DNA from: Ferrimicrobium sp.
GTDB taxonomy: Bacteria > Actinomycetota > Acidimicrobiia > Acidimicrobiales > Acidimicrobiaceae
Assembly (NCBI GenBank): GCA_022690815.1
Contig: JALCZJ010000013.1
Location: 1-60,560 of the forward strand
Direction of reading: 5' to 3'
Length of the DNA stretch: 60,560 nt
Shown here: positions 51,743-60,560 of the stretch, in pieces
How the letters are laid out: every line of letters starts with the position of its first letter
How positions within the stretch are numbered: position 1 is the first letter of the stretch
Made by a program: the position numbers and the translations under genes
Notes under the pieces: model-generated
Seen by the model: only the letters and a program-made list of their open reading frames with translations
Told to the model about the DNA's origin: nothing
The model's database searches: none

Positions 51743-53350
51743 TCAGTGCTCCTTTGCAAATGCTAGCGCAGCGCCGATCAACCCAGCGAACAGGGGGTGC
51801 GGACGGTTGGGTCGTGATTGAAACTCTGGATGCGCCTGGGTTCCAACCCAGAACGGATGGCCGGGAAGTTCGATATACTCCACCAGCCTTCCATCGGGTG
51901 AGAAGCCAGAGAGCGCGAGTCCAGTTGTACGGAGGCGGCCATGAAAACGCTGGTTGACCTCAAATCGATGGCGATGGCGCTCGTAGACAACCTCTGAGCC
52001 GTACAGGGCATGCACAAGCGATCCAGCCTCCAACCGTGCCGGATAGGTACCAAGTCTCATGGTCCCACCGAGGTCGGTCAGCTCACGCTGATCATCCATC
52101 AGGTCGATCACTGGAAAACTGGTCTCAGGATCAAACTCGGTGGAATGAGCATCTGGCATATCCCCGAGATGTCGAGCAACCTCCACAACCATGACCTGGA
52201 GGCCAAGACATATCCCAAGACAAGGAATGGCGCGCTCCCTGGCGACCATCGCGGCGCTGATCTTTCCTTCGATCCCTCGGGGTCCGAAGCCACCGGGGAT
52301 CACGACTCCATCGATGCCGTCAAAGAACGAATCCGCCATCATGGGAGTAACCTCCTCCGCGGAGATCCATTCGATGGCTACCTTGGCATCGTGATGCAAA
52401 CCACCATGGCGCAGCGCCTCCACCACCGAGAGATAGGCATCGGCATGATCGACATATTTCCCGATAATTCCGATGCGGACATCACGAAGTGGCGATGAAG
52501 CCCGGCGCGCCAAGTCAGCCCACTCCCCAAGCTCCGGTTGTGCTAGGCCATCGAGATGCAGCAACTCGACAAGATAGTCGTCGAGCCCTTGATCATGGAG
52601 TAGCAGGGGAACAGCGAGAAGATTGTCAATATCGATGGCGGTGACCACCCCTCGCTCCGGAACATCGCAGAACATGGAGATTTTCTGGCGTACCGATGTT
52701 GACATTGGCCGGTCCGAACGACAGACAATGATGTCGGGCTGGATGCCTCGCGAGCGCAACTCAGCAACGGAGTGCTGGGTTGGCTTGGTCTTCTCCTCTT
52801 GTGCGGGACCGATATGGGGGACAAGGGTGAGATGGACAAAGCAGGCTTGATCCCGTCCTATCTCGTTACGAAGCTGGCGGATGGCCTCGAGGAACGGTAG
52901 AATCTCAATGTCTCCAACCGTTCCTCCGATCTCCGTTATCACCACGTCGACATCGTCGGTAGCGAGTGCATGAATCCGAGCCTTGATCTCGTCGGTGATG
53001 TGGGGGATGACTTGCACGGTCTTGCCGAGATAGTCACCGTGGCGTTCCCGCTCGATCACGGTTTTGTAAATCGCACCGGTCGTGACAGAAGAACCGCGCC
53101 GGAGTTGAATATCGACGAAGCGCTCATAGTGACCGAGATCGAGATCTGTTTCCGCGCCGTCCGCCGTCACGAAGACTTCACCGTGTTCAAAGGGATTCAT
53201 GGTTCCAGGATCGACGTTGATGTATGGATCTAGCTTTTGCATGGTGACCCGCAGTCCACGGGCCTTGAGCAGTCGCCCAATCGAGGATGCCGTGATGCCC
53301 TTCCCCAACGAACTCGCAACGCCGCCAGTGACAAAAATGTGCTTAGTCAA
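51743..53350 (-). CDS. pyrG: CTP synthase
   Basis: The 535-residue protein is a complete CTP synthase, converting UTP to CTP with glutamine and ATP. The N-terminal synthetase domain has FVTGGVASSLGKGITASSIG (P-loop) and VITEIGGTVGDIEILPF. The C-terminal class I glutaminase domain has VIPGGFGPRG, CLGICLGLQVM with the nucleophilic Cys, and TQAHPEFQSRP with the catalytic His-x-Glu. It lies in the conserved tlyA-nadK-recN-pyrG-Nudix-xerD block. Confidence 0.97.
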   Translation of the reverse strand: MTKHIFVTGGVASSLGKGITASSIGRLLKARGLRVTMQKLDPYINVDPGTMNPFEHGEVFVTADGAETDLDLGHYERFVDIQLRRGSSVTTGAIYKTVIERERHGDYLGKTVQVIPHITDEIKARIHALATDDVDVVITEIGGTVGDIEILPFLEAIRQLRNEIGRDQACFVHLTLVPHIGPAQEEKTKPTQHSVAELRSRGIQPDIIVCRSDRPMSTSVRQKISMFCDVPERGVVTAIDIDNLLAVPLLLHDQGLDDYLVELLHLDGLAQPELGEWADLARRASSPLRDVRIGIIGKYVDHADAYLSVVEALRHGGLHHDAKVAIEWISAEEVTPMMADSFFDGIDGVVIPGGFGPRGIEGKISAAMVARERAIPCLGICLGLQVMVVEVARHLGDMPDAHSTEFDPETSFPVIDLMDDQRELTDLGGTMRLGTYPARLEAGSLVHALYGSEVVYERHRHRFEVNQRFHGRLRTTGLALSGFSPDGRLVEYIELPGHPFWVGTQAHPEFQSRPNRPHPLFAGLIGAALAFAKEH

Positions 53351-53380
53351 CCCCGCTCCCTTTTCGAACCAGTATACGTC

Positions 53381-54952
53381 TCAATCACGAGCAAAACGCG
53401 CGATCAGATCCTTGGCGTGCTCTTGGGCGGTCGGCGATGACGGGTGTCCAGAAAGCATCCGAGCGATCTCGAAGACCCTCGCATCGCCCTCGACGACCTG
53501 GAACTGGGTAGTGACCTGGTCAGCCGTCGTCGATTTTGACACCACGATGTGTTGGCTCGCGGCCGCCGCAATTTGGGCCAGGTGTGTCACGACGAGGACC
53601 TGATGCTCGTTGGCCATCGCCTTGAGAACCTCTGCGATCCGCAAGCCAGTTGCGCCACCGATCCCAGCGTCGATCTCGTCAAAGATCAGTGTCGGCGTTG
53701 TAGCACCGGCTACCCGGGCTATCGCGAGCATCAAACGCGAAAGCTCACCGCCTGAGGCCACCTTGGACAGCGGCATGGGTGCAATACCGGGGTTCGCCGA
53801 GAAGAGGAAGGTCGGTAGGGTCTCATCAACATCGCCAAACTCGATCAAGAACTCGGCATTTGTCAACGCCACCTCGGCCAGCAGCTCACGTACCTTGGCG
53901 GTCAGTTCGGCTGCGACACGATGACGAGCGTCGCGTAGCTGTTGACGCGCAACCTCAATCTTAGGCTCTAGCTCCGCGAGCTGGGCGACAATGTCACCCT
54001 CAGACAAAAGTGATTGCTCGAGCTGAGAGCGTTCGTCACGCAGGGCCTGTTGGGTAGCCAACACCTCGTGCAGCGTTCCTCCGAATCGGCGCTTCATCGA
54101 GACGAGAATGCCCAGACGTGCCTCGAGCTCAGCTAGCGCCTCGGGATCTTCAGCCTCAGACTCCAGAAGGTTGCGGCTCTCATGCGCAAGATCTTCGATT
54201 TCTTCGATGAGTCCTTCGAGGCGCGCACTCAACTGGGGCATGAGGACGCGAGCCTCTGCATCGATGTGAGCGAGTTGCTCTTGGAGGCCAGCATCACCAA
54301 CAAGCAGCGCGTGCAACGCGCTCAGAAGTTCCTGGCGATCACGGGTTGAGGCAAGTCGGCTAATCGCGTCCTCGACCCTACGATCCTCATCAGGGTCCTC
54401 GAGTTGCGCCCCATCGAGCAGCTCGAGCTCGTAGTTAATGAACTCGATCCGGCGCAGGCGCTCCTGTCCTCTGGTGCGAATCTCTTGAAGTTGGTCATTG
54501 AGTTGGCCAGCGCGACTGCGTAGATGCTTGAGCTCGCTGTCATCGCAACCCCCAAAACCATCGAGAATACGCAGCTGAGCGGCTGGTTGGGTCAGGGTAG
54601 CGGCGAGGTGTTGCCCGAAGATCTCGACGCCAGACGCGGTCGCCTCACCGAGCTCTCCCAGTGTTACTACCTCACGACCGATCCGCACTCGACTCCGACC
54701 GCTGGCCCCAATTTCACGACGCACGAGGAGCTCTCGATCCTGCTCGACAAGGACCGCAGCCACCCGGGCGACATCCCCACTCGGCCCAATGAGCTCAGGT
54801 GATCCTCTGGCCCCAAGCAAGAGACCGAGCGCCGTGGTGAGCAGCGTCTTGCCGGCACCGGTTTCACCGGTTACCACGACGAGACCAGGGGCGAACTCGA
54901 GCTCGCAATAGCCAATCACCCCCAGGTTCTCAACAACCAATGACTCAAGCAT
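53381..54952 (-). CDS. recN: DNA repair protein RecN
   Basis: The 523-residue SMC-like ATPase of double-strand break repair has an N-terminal Walker A VTGETGAGKTLLTTALGLLL, a central coiled-coil pair (residues ~150-370, Glu/Leu/Arg-rich), a signature KVASGGELSRLMLAIARV and a Walker B PTLIFDEIDAGIGGATG. The length is somewhat below the typical 550-590. It overlaps the NAD kinase gene by eight bases, so both are one transcript. Confidence 0.95.
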   Translation of the reverse strand: MLESLVVENLGVIGYCELEFAPGLVVVTGETGAGKTLLTTALGLLLGARGSPELIGPSGDVARVAAVLVEQDRELLVRREIGASGRSRVRIGREVVTLGELGEATASGVEIFGQHLAATLTQPAAQLRILDGFGGCDDSELKHLRSRAGQLNDQLQEIRTRGQERLRRIEFINYELELLDGAQLEDPDEDRRVEDAISRLASTRDRQELLSALHALLVGDAGLQEQLAHIDAEARVLMPQLSARLEGLIEEIEDLAHESRNLLESEAEDPEALAELEARLGILVSMKRRFGGTLHEVLATQQALRDERSQLEQSLLSEGDIVAQLAELEPKIEVARQQLRDARHRVAAELTAKVRELLAEVALTNAEFLIEFGDVDETLPTFLFSANPGIAPMPLSKVASGGELSRLMLAIARVAGATTPTLIFDEIDAGIGGATGLRIAEVLKAMANEHQVLVVTHLAQIAAAASQHIVVSKSTTADQVTTQFQVVEGDARVFEIARMLSGHPSSPTAQEHAKDLIARFARD

Positions 54953-55790
54953 CGTCGAGCCTTCCAGGGCGACCAGGAGCGTCGCTGAGGCGAAACTTAC
55001 GCTTTACGACCTCGTAGAACGGTAGATCGACCACCCGGATGAGCTGGATTGGATCGGGATGTGCCCCAATAGCAACCACTCCGGTTGGACACAAGGAGTG
55101 CACAACTTGACCATCAACCATTACCGAAGCGTTAGGACCCCGGTCAAGGCGAAAGCTGATCCTCTGGTCGACGTCGAGGACTAGCGATCGGTCAAAAAGC
55201 ATGTGTGGAGACAAAGGGGTTAAGATGATCGCCCGAAGACCCGGTGCCACAATGGGACCCCTCGCGGACAGATTATAGGCGGTGGAACCGGTTGGAGTTG
55301 CGATGATGAGACCATCGGCCTCATACCGGAGAAACTGGCGCCCTCCGAAGGCAACGTCGCCCCGGATGACGTGGCCAGAGACCTCTCGTTCTACCACCAC
55401 TTCGTTGAACGAGATCGCGCATCGATGGCCATCGTCGGTCTCGAATTCGGCGATCAACGCAAGGCGCTCCTCGATGCTGAACTCGCCGTCGACAATGGAC
55501 GCTAAGGCAGCGATCATCTCGCCAGGTTCAACCTCGGTCAGGTAGCCGAGCTGGCCAAGGTTGATCCCGAGGGCTGGTACCTGCTGGTGATGTGCACAGG
55601 CCATGGCCCGCAGCATTGTTCCATCACCACCGATGCTGACCACGGCATCGACCGGTGGCACCTGCTCCCCCGCTCCCGCGAGTTCTAAGGTTTTACAGCC
55701 ACGTGAAGCGAGATACGCAGACGCCTCGCGAAACAGCGTTGCGCTCTCGGCATGCGCGGGGTGCAGCACAAATCCCAAAGTCGTCATCAA
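54945..55790 (-). CDS. nadK: NAD kinase
   Basis: The 281-residue enzyme phosphorylates NAD to NADP. VVSIGGDGTMLRAM holds the GGDGT motif, NLGQLGYLTEVEPGEM follows, SFNEVVVERE is the NE-x-x-x motif, and GLIIATPTGSTAYNLSARGP is the second nucleotide-binding signature. The C-terminus ends in a hydrophilic DAPGRPGRLDDA tail. Position between tlyA and recN is conserved in actinobacteria. Confidence 0.95.
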   Translation of the reverse strand: MMTTLGFVLHPAHAESATLFREASAYLASRGCKTLELAGAGEQVPPVDAVVSIGGDGTMLRAMACAHHQQVPALGINLGQLGYLTEVEPGEMIAALASIVDGEFSIEERLALIAEFETDDGHRCAISFNEVVVEREVSGHVIRGDVAFGGRQFLRYEADGLIIATPTGSTAYNLSARGPIVAPGLRAIILTPLSPHMLFDRSLVLDVDQRISFRLDRGPNASVMVDGQVVHSLCPTGVVAIGAHPDPIQLIRVVDLPFYEVVKRKFRLSDAPGRPGRLDDA

Positions 55791-55799
55791 CGCAAGAGC

Positions 55800-56603
55800 C
55801 TAGTGCCCGCCAAGGGCTTGGGCAATGAAGGTCTGCCAGGGAGGATCCTCCGACTCGATGTTCATGAGCTGTCCACAGTGCAGATGAGCAAAGTACTCCT
55901 GGTTCCCCTTTGCACCCCGACGTTTTGATGGCAACACCGCTGTGGCGATCAGGCCGTATTGGGCTAGGCCGCCGAGCACGGTAGTGAGAACCTGTTCGTG
56001 CACGACGGTGTCGCGGATAACGCCTCGATGCTTCGATACAATGGCACGTTCGACCTCAAACTGTGGCTTGATAAGCACCAAGAGCTGGGTGTCAGGTCCA
56101 GCGAGTCGGCCGAGGGCATCTGCGATCTTCGTAACCGAGATGAACGACACATCGACGGTGATGAGGTCCGGTGGTGTGGCAAAGGGACTAATAAAACTGC
56201 GGATATCAGTCTGCTCGTAGACTCGCACCCGTTCATCGGTGCGCAGCTTGGCATCGAGTTGCGCGGTACCAACATCGACGGCCACCACGCACCGAGCTCC
56301 GGCATCAAGTAGTGCCTGTACAAAGCCTCCTGTAGAGGCCCCAACATCGAGACACTGCGCATCGGCGACGTCAAGCTGGGTTTCCTCCAAGGCTCCTTGA
56401 AGCTTGTCGTAGCCTCGAGAGCGCCATTGGCCAGCACCCGAGACCACGATGGCGTCGCTGGCAGCGACGAGATGGGCGGGCTTGAGCGCCACGGCACCGT
56501 TGACCGTGACCTGTTGATCGAGGATCAAGCGCTCAGCCTGGGCACGCGATCGGGCTAGGCCGAGACGGAGCAGCTCGCGATCTAAGCGCTGTCGACGTAC
56601 CAT
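55800..56603 (-). CDS. tlyA: TlyA family rRNA 2'-O-methyltransferase / hemolysin-like
   Basis: About 267 residues from the ATG at 56603 (MVRRQRLDRELLRLGLARSR). The frame extends upstream to 56783 with non-coding-looking residues. An S4 RNA-binding domain (residues 1-60) is followed by an FtsJ-like methyltransferase: YDKLQGALEE, CLDVGASTGGFVQALLDAGA (SAM loop), and VDVSFISVTKIADAL. TlyA methylates C1409 of 16S and C1920 of 23S rRNA in mycobacteria and sets capreomycin sensitivity. First gene of the block. Confidence 0.92.
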   Translation of the reverse strand: MVRRQRLDRELLRLGLARSRAQAERLILDQQVTVNGAVALKPAHLVAASDAIVVSGAGQWRSRGYDKLQGALEETQLDVADAQCLDVGASTGGFVQALLDAGARCVVAVDVGTAQLDAKLRTDERVRVYEQTDIRSFISPFATPPDLITVDVSFISVTKIADALGRLAGPDTQLLVLIKPQFEVERAIVSKHRGVIRDTVVHEQVLTTVLGGLAQYGLIATAVLPSKRRGAKGNQEYFAHLHCGQLMNIESEDPPWQTFIAQALGGH

Positions 56604-56793
56604 ATCGCCGTAGTTTACGCACCCCGCGGTAGCCGTGGTGTCTGAGATGGCGTTCCCGCTCGGATTGGACGAATAAGGGCCACCGCCCGCTCGCACTTTG
56701 GCCACCCTGGAAGGGGTACTCGATGCCGAGCGGTTGCCCAAAAAAAGCATGCTGGGGCCCGTTCGTCTAGGATAGAGGGGCAAAGGGGGTTAC

Positions 56794-57576
56794 ATGCAAA
56801 CTGATACTCGTCATCACGTCCTACTCGAGGTTGAAGGCGACTTCACCGTCATCACCATGAACAGGCCTGCAAAGCGCAATGCGCTTTCTCTTGCGCACAT
56901 GGAGGAACTCTGCGATGCCTTCAGCGAAGCGGCGACCGCAACCAGCCGAGGGATCGTATTGGCTGCCAACGGGCCGGTGTTTTCCGCCGGGCACGACTTT
57001 TCGGAGATGGCAGGACAAGATTACGCCTACATGCAACGACTGCTCGAGACCTGTACTCGTCTGATGGAGACTATTACTACGGTCCCTCAACCGGTGGTTG
57101 CGCGCGTTCACGGACTCGCAACCGCTGCGGGAGCCCAACTGGTGGCCACCTGCGACCTCGCGGTTGCCGCGACCACCGCAGGATTTGCCGCGCCTGGAGG
57201 CAAAGGTGGCTGGTTTTGTCACACACCCATGGTCGCAATTGGACATGCCATCGGCCGAAAGCGTGCGGCAGAGATGGCATTCACTGGAGACGTCATCGAC
57301 GCAGCTACGGCGCTTGACTGGGGGCTCGTCAACCGTGTCGTCGAACCTGAGGATCTTGATCGAGCGACGCTCGAGTTTCTGGACCGAGCCTCACGGGGTT
57401 CGCGCTACTCAAAGGCTCTTGGCAAGCGCACGCTCTATCGACAGCTTGATTTGCCAGTTCATGACGCGTATTCGGTCGCGGTCGCAGCGATGGCGGGAGC
57501 CTCGCAGACGCGTGACGCCCAAGAGGGCATGAGTTCGTTCCTTGAAAAACGCCCCCCAAATTGGTCCGATAGCTAG
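56794..57576 (+). CDS. crotonase-fold protein resembling ECHDC3, probably not a hydratase
   Basis: The 260-residue protein starts at the ATG at 56794 and has the enoyl-CoA hydratase/isomerase fold: ITMNRPAKRNALSLAHMEEL, VFSAGHDFSEM (oxyanion hole), VHGLATAAGAQLVATCDLAV and APGGKGGWFCHTPMVAIGHA. The two catalytic glutamates of crotonase are absent at the usual places (AGAQL in place of GG-x-E-L; G-K-G-G-W-F in place of the second Glu). The FCHTP signature is that of the ECHDC3 subfamily, whose reaction is unsettled. Divergent from tlyA. Confidence 0.82.
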   Translation: MQTDTRHHVLLEVEGDFTVITMNRPAKRNALSLAHMEELCDAFSEAATATSRGIVLAANGPVFSAGHDFSEMAGQDYAYMQRLLETCTRLMETITTVPQPVVARVHGLATAAGAQLVATCDLAVAATTAGFAAPGGKGGWFCHTPMVAIGHAIGRKRAAEMAFTGDVIDAATALDWGLVNRVVEPEDLDRATLEFLDRASRGSRYSKALGKRTLYRQLDLPVHDAYSVAVAAMAGASQTRDAQEGMSSFLEKRPPNWSDS

Positions 57577-58068
57577 TTCACTCACCAGCCGTGGGTTCCT
57601 GTAAATTCTTGGCGGGTCAGCTGCACAGATTGCCAACCTTGCGCAATCGCAACGTTGGGTTCGCCTGGGTGGGATCCGCCTGGGTGAAACTCTACTCCGT
57701 TGGCCTTTTGCCGCGTTCGATACGATCGTCGATAGCCCAGATACTGGCCGGGAGGTGCACGATCCCACCGAGAGTTCACGACGCTCGTCGGTGCGCTGGC
57801 ACAAGGCATACGGGCTGCTCTCTGGCACTTCCGTCAAGGGCGTTAGAACACGTCTCTCAGCGACGACAGGCGACCCGTAGAGGTCAACCCGTCCCGCGAC
57901 TGCAACGGGGCCACCCTGGATTGTCGTTGGCCGCGCCCATCGTTCGCCGTGGCGCTGACCTTGTGTGGATGACCCCGACTCCTCTCCACCGGCGATATCA
58001 CATGGCGTCGGTGGCATGGGTTAGTGCCATGGACGTCGAGCGTCACCGGCGCAGTGATTATCGTTAAC
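57577..58068. other. intergenic region between crotonase and PAP2 genes
   Basis: About 490 GC-rich bases with many open frames on both strands but no product I can support; the frames overlap and none has a motif or ribosome site. It may contain decayed sequence. Confidence 0.35.
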
Positions 58069-58689
58069 GTGGTGAGTCCATACCCAAGCAACTTCTTTGC
58101 AAACCCGCTCCAAGCGGTTCTCGGATTCGATCAGAAGGTCATCGATAACGTCAGTCCGCTCCATGCCCGATGGCCCTGGCTCGATCGATGTGCCACCGTG
58201 ATCACCACCAACGCGCCCCAGATCTACGCTCTGGGCTTTATCGCCACCTGGTACGGGCTCAATCCTCGTGATGGACAAGGGCGCGAACACATCGTTCGCT
58301 CTGTGCTCTCAGGGGCGGTGGCTGTCGTCACCGCTCGTGCAATCGCTGGGCTCATCCCTCGCACCCGGCCCTTTGCCGCCTCGACAGCGACGATTGAGCA
58401 TCTCGTCGAGCATCGTCCGTCTCACTCGTTCCCATCGACCCATTCTGCCGGTTCTACCGGCTTCGTCGCTGGCCTGGGATCATCTCCAGCGCCACTTGCG
58501 GCGGCATTCGTACCCCTCACCGTTGGTGTCGTGGTGTCGAGGATTTACTCCGGCCTCCACTGGCCGACCGACGTCATTGCTGGCTCGCTGGTAGGGTTGA
58601 CCGTCGGGAGAGCGCTCCAGCGTGTGGAGGCGCCAGCGATTGGTTGGCTGACCGCTCGCATCACGCGGCTCACGCCGCTACTTGATTAG
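58069..58689 (+). CDS. PAP2-family membrane phosphatase
   Basis: About 206 residues from the GTG pair at 58069-58074 (the frame opens at 58024). It has the three-part acid phosphatase motif: LIPRTRPFAAS (R-x-RP), HSFPSTHSAGSTGF (PS-x-H) and SRIYSGLHWPTDVIAGSLVG (SR-x5-H-x3-D), within a bundle of five to six membrane helices. It probably dephosphorylates undecaprenyl pyrophosphate or a lipid phosphate on the outer side of the membrane. The start is uncertain. Confidence 0.85.
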   Translation: MVSPYPSNFFANPLQAVLGFDQKVIDNVSPLHARWPWLDRCATVITTNAPQIYALGFIATWYGLNPRDGQGREHIVRSVLSGAVAVVTARAIAGLIPRTRPFAASTATIEHLVEHRPSHSFPSTHSAGSTGFVAGLGSSPAPLAAAFVPLTVGVVVSRIYSGLHWPTDVIAGSLVGLTVGRALQRVEAPAIGWLTARITRLTPLLD

Positions 58690-58728
58690 TCGTTGGCTCC
58701 CAAAGATTCAACAACGCTGGTGGCTCGA

Positions 58729-59919
58729 TCAACCGCGTGCGGCGATCTCATCTAACAACAACGAGCGGCCGATCATGATCGCGATGGCGGCGAGTACGGC
58801 GAGCAGCGCCGCAAAGCGCCACGCGTCAACGTAGCCGAGATGATCAACGATGACGCCAAAGATCAACGGACCAAAGACCGATCCAGCGAACGCCCCCGCC
58901 TGCGTAATGCCGGTAGCGTGCCCGGTCGCTTGCGGATGAGTAAGAGCAACGGCATAATTAAAGACTCCGTTCCAGCCCCATCCAGCCGCATACGCGAGAA
59001 CCGCGGCGACGACCACCAACGGGCGCTGACCAAGCGAGAGCAGTAGGTAGCCAATGGCACCCCCAGAGAGCATGACAGCGACTACGACGAAGTGGTTACC
59101 ACTCCGTCGATCTGCAAAGTAGCCAGAGCCAATCCGGGTAATGAGCGATGCGAGACTGCCAAGCGATGCCAGATATCCTGCCGTCCCCAGGGCGACCCCG
59201 ATGTGAGACGTAGAGCTGATAAAAAATGCACCAAGTCCATTCGCCGCTCCGGCGCCAAGCCCAATGCCAATCGCCAGGAAAACCAAGGGTTTAAGCACCA
59301 CCGTCGTTTTTTGTCTCTGGGCAGCGTTGCCCCCCTGACTTCGCTTAGTTTTCGGCAACATCAGCGTGACGCTCAGGGCAACGAGCGCGGCTCCGAGATA
59401 GGCGTAGCGCCAACCGAGATCAATGGCGATGAGTGGAACAGAAACCCCAGCCAACAACGTGGATACCGGTATCGCCGCTTGTTTGACCCCAAAGGCGAAT
59501 CCTTGGCGAGCGTGATGAACCCGACTGGTCAGGTAGAGATTCACCGCCGGCTGCATCGCACCGTTAGCAAGACCTGCCACCAAGAGGGCACCCAGGAGAA
59601 TGAAGAACGAGTGACCCACCGCGGCGATCACCAACAGTGCCAGTGTCGCGGCGGAACCGGCTACCTTCATAATCCGGGCGGCACCGACCAAAGCGACGCG
59701 CGGCGCAATAACCAGTGATGCCGGTACGGCAAAGGCGAAGAAGCCAGCCACCAGCAGACCGAGTTCACTGGAACTTAAGCCGAGGTGTCTTCGAATGATG
59801 ACGTCCAAAGCTCCCGTCAGGAAGACCGGCAGCGTCGTAATGGTGGTCGCCGCGATCGAGAGCACCAGCACCATCACGCTACCCTGATTAACCTCCCCAT
59901 CACTATGATCGGACCGCAA
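58729..59919 (-). CDS. major facilitator superfamily transporter
   Basis: The 396-residue protein with twelve hydrophobic helices has the MFS layout, including the central loop and the G-x-x-x-D-(R/K) motif as GSGYFADRRSGNHF between helices 8 and 9, and FGVKQAAIPVSTLLAGVSVP in the first half. It resembles CynX/NarK-like or nitrate/cyanate-type exporters only generally; the substrate is unknown. The TTG start at 59919 follows GAGGAAGG. Confidence 0.85.
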   Translation of the reverse strand: MRSDHSDGEVNQGSVMVLVLSIAATTITTLPVFLTGALDVIIRRHLGLSSSELGLLVAGFFAFAVPASLVIAPRVALVGAARIMKVAGSAATLALLVIAAVGHSFFILLGALLVAGLANGAMQPAVNLYLTSRVHHARQGFAFGVKQAAIPVSTLLAGVSVPLIAIDLGWRYAYLGAALVALSVTLMLPKTKRSQGGNAAQRQKTTVVLKPLVFLAIGIGLGAGAANGLGAFFISSTSHIGVALGTAGYLASLGSLASLITRIGSGYFADRRSGNHFVVVAVMLSGGAIGYLLLSLGQRPLVVVAAVLAYAAGWGWNGVFNYAVALTHPQATGHATGITQAGAFAGSVFGPLIFGVIVDHLGYVDAWRFAALLAVLAAIAIMIGRSLLLDEIAARG

Positions 59920-59942
59920 CGAGCACCTTCCTCGGAATAAAA

Positions 59943-59959
59943 CTTAAGAATTCCTTAAG
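59943..59959. promoter_or_regulatory. AT-rich palindrome upstream of the MFS gene
   Basis: CTTAAG-aattc-CTTAAG is a 17-base near-palindrome 24 bases before the MFS start and about 215 bases before the lipoprotein gene, in the divergent intergenic region. It could be an operator or a hairpin in the leader; there is no direct evidence. Confidence 0.4.
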
Positions 59960-60174
59960 CTTAGCGTAACCATAACTATACATACCAACGTAAACATCGC
60001 GCGTAGCTGCATACTTTTGCTCTGGTCCACCACATATCTTTAAAGTTTTGTGTGAAATCTCAAAGAAGCTGTCACGTTGATGGCACATTTCATGCACGAA
60101 TAGCGTAACATTACAACGATCCCTGCGCGAAGGTGTGCATGGGAACGGAATACATGGGAGGAATTGGGGAACCA

Positions 60175-60560
60175 ATGAAGAAGACAGCAAGACGTAAGAG
60201 CGTCGCAATTATCGGGACCACAGCAGCAGCGGCGATGTTGCTGGCGGCATGTGGATCGAGTTCATCCTCGACCTCGACTTCAAGTTCGAAGCCGTCTAGT
60301 ACCGCGGCGACAAAAGTCAAGGGTGGTGTTGCCTACTTCGCCGAGGGCCCTGGGGCGAACCCAAACTACATCTTTCCGTTGACTCCGAGTAGCGATTTTT
60401 CCGTTGACAACCTTTCTCAGTTCCAGATTTTGATGTACCGCCCTCTCTACTTCTTCGGTGTCGGCAACAAGGCTGAACTGAACCCCAGCCTCTCCCTAGC
60501 TAACCCACCGGTCTATTCCAACAACGACAAGACCGTCACCATCACCTTGAAGAAGTACAA
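60175..60560 (+). CDS. ABC transporter substrate-binding lipoprotein (family 5), partial
   Basis: The gene runs off the window. From the ATG at 60175 it has a lipoprotein signal (MKKTARRKSVAIIGTTAAAA, lipobox MLLAACG), a Ser/Thr linker, and then GGVAYFAEGPGANPNYIFP followed by LYFFGVGNKAELNPSLS, the start of an SBP_bac_5 peptide/nickel-type binding protein. GGGGAACC upstream serves as ribosome site; an in-frame ATG at 60139 would add a non-signal extension. An oligopeptide transporter operon may follow. Confidence 0.85.
   Translation, partial: MKKTARRKSVAIIGTTAAAAMLLAACGSSSSSTSTSSSKPSSTAATKVKGGVAYFAEGPGANPNYIFPLTPSSDFSVDNLSQFQILMYRPLYFFGVGNKAELNPSLSLANPPVYSNNDKTVTITLKKY

Noticed and set aside
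57409-58017. Long minus-strand ORF opposite the crotonase gene
   Set aside because: Arg/Pro-rich composition typical of antisense frames in GC-rich DNA, and it overlaps a convincing gene.

Overview
The window looks like a chromosome segment from a free-living, moderately GC-rich actinobacterium. The housekeeping gene order (tlyA, NAD kinase, recN, pyrG, Nudix, xerD; and gcvH, garA-type FHA gene, MerR gene, DUF151 gene) matches arrangements known from mycobacteria and relatives. Abundant TTG/GTG starts, a CtaG-type oxidase assembly protein and the overall style suggest a deep-branching lineage such as Acidimicrobiia. That placement is inference; no rRNA or other marker is present here.

Bases 1 to about 8,500 are an accessory region. 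It opens with the 3' end of an IS110-type transposase and a truncated tyrosine recombinase. A set of unknown minus-strand genes follows, including two clearly related neighbours and a headless third relative, and then a tight three-gene operon: TIGR04255-like protein, helix-turn-helix protein and a protein with an SQTCD motif.

Bases 8,509 to 26,655 read as one complete Tn7-like transposon of about 18.1 kb. Its ends are near-identical inverted repeats starting TGTC, with several internal repeats at each end that should be transposase-binding sites. At the right end lies a full minus-strand tnsA-tnsB-tnsC-tniQ operon. The cargo includes a RelA/SpoT-type nucleotide synthetase next to a nucleoid-associated (NdpA-like) gene broken by a homopolymer frameshift, two broken csrA copies, a DUF2971 gene, a Clp-fold serine protease, a membrane-anchored pentapeptide-repeat protein, a two-domain unknown protein, an IS3 remnant and three exported proteins. 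Just outside the left end sits a shortened copy of the right end plus its flank, so a second related element or a rearrangement seems to have been involved.

From about 27.3 kb onward the window is backbone. First come a TIGR02206 membrane protein, a DUF4232 lipoprotein and a MoxR/DUF58/DUF4129 operon. Pyruvate kinase, an EamA transporter and a PsiE-like protein follow. The glycine cleavage system is split: gcvT, gcvPA and gcvPB lie on the minus strand, while gcvH lies on the plus strand directly before a GarA-like FHA gene and a MerR gene. Between them are a CDP-alcohol phosphatidyltransferase and a nucleotidyltransferase/phosphomannomutase-like fusion. Next are DUF151, CcdA and CtaG genes. 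A minus-strand block then carries tlyA, NAD kinase, recN, pyrG, Nudix and xerD. The window ends with an ECHDC3-like crotonase, a PAP2 phosphatase, an MFS transporter and the start of a substrate-binding lipoprotein.

Glycine cleavage and its likely regulator (the GarA-type FHA protein, which in mycobacteria controls glutamate and 2-oxoglutarate metabolism) share the locus. CcdA and CtaG fit cytochrome and oxidase assembly. The most interesting unexplained material is the transposon cargo, especially the synthetase/nucleoid-protein pair, and the three-gene operon at 5.5-8.2 kb.
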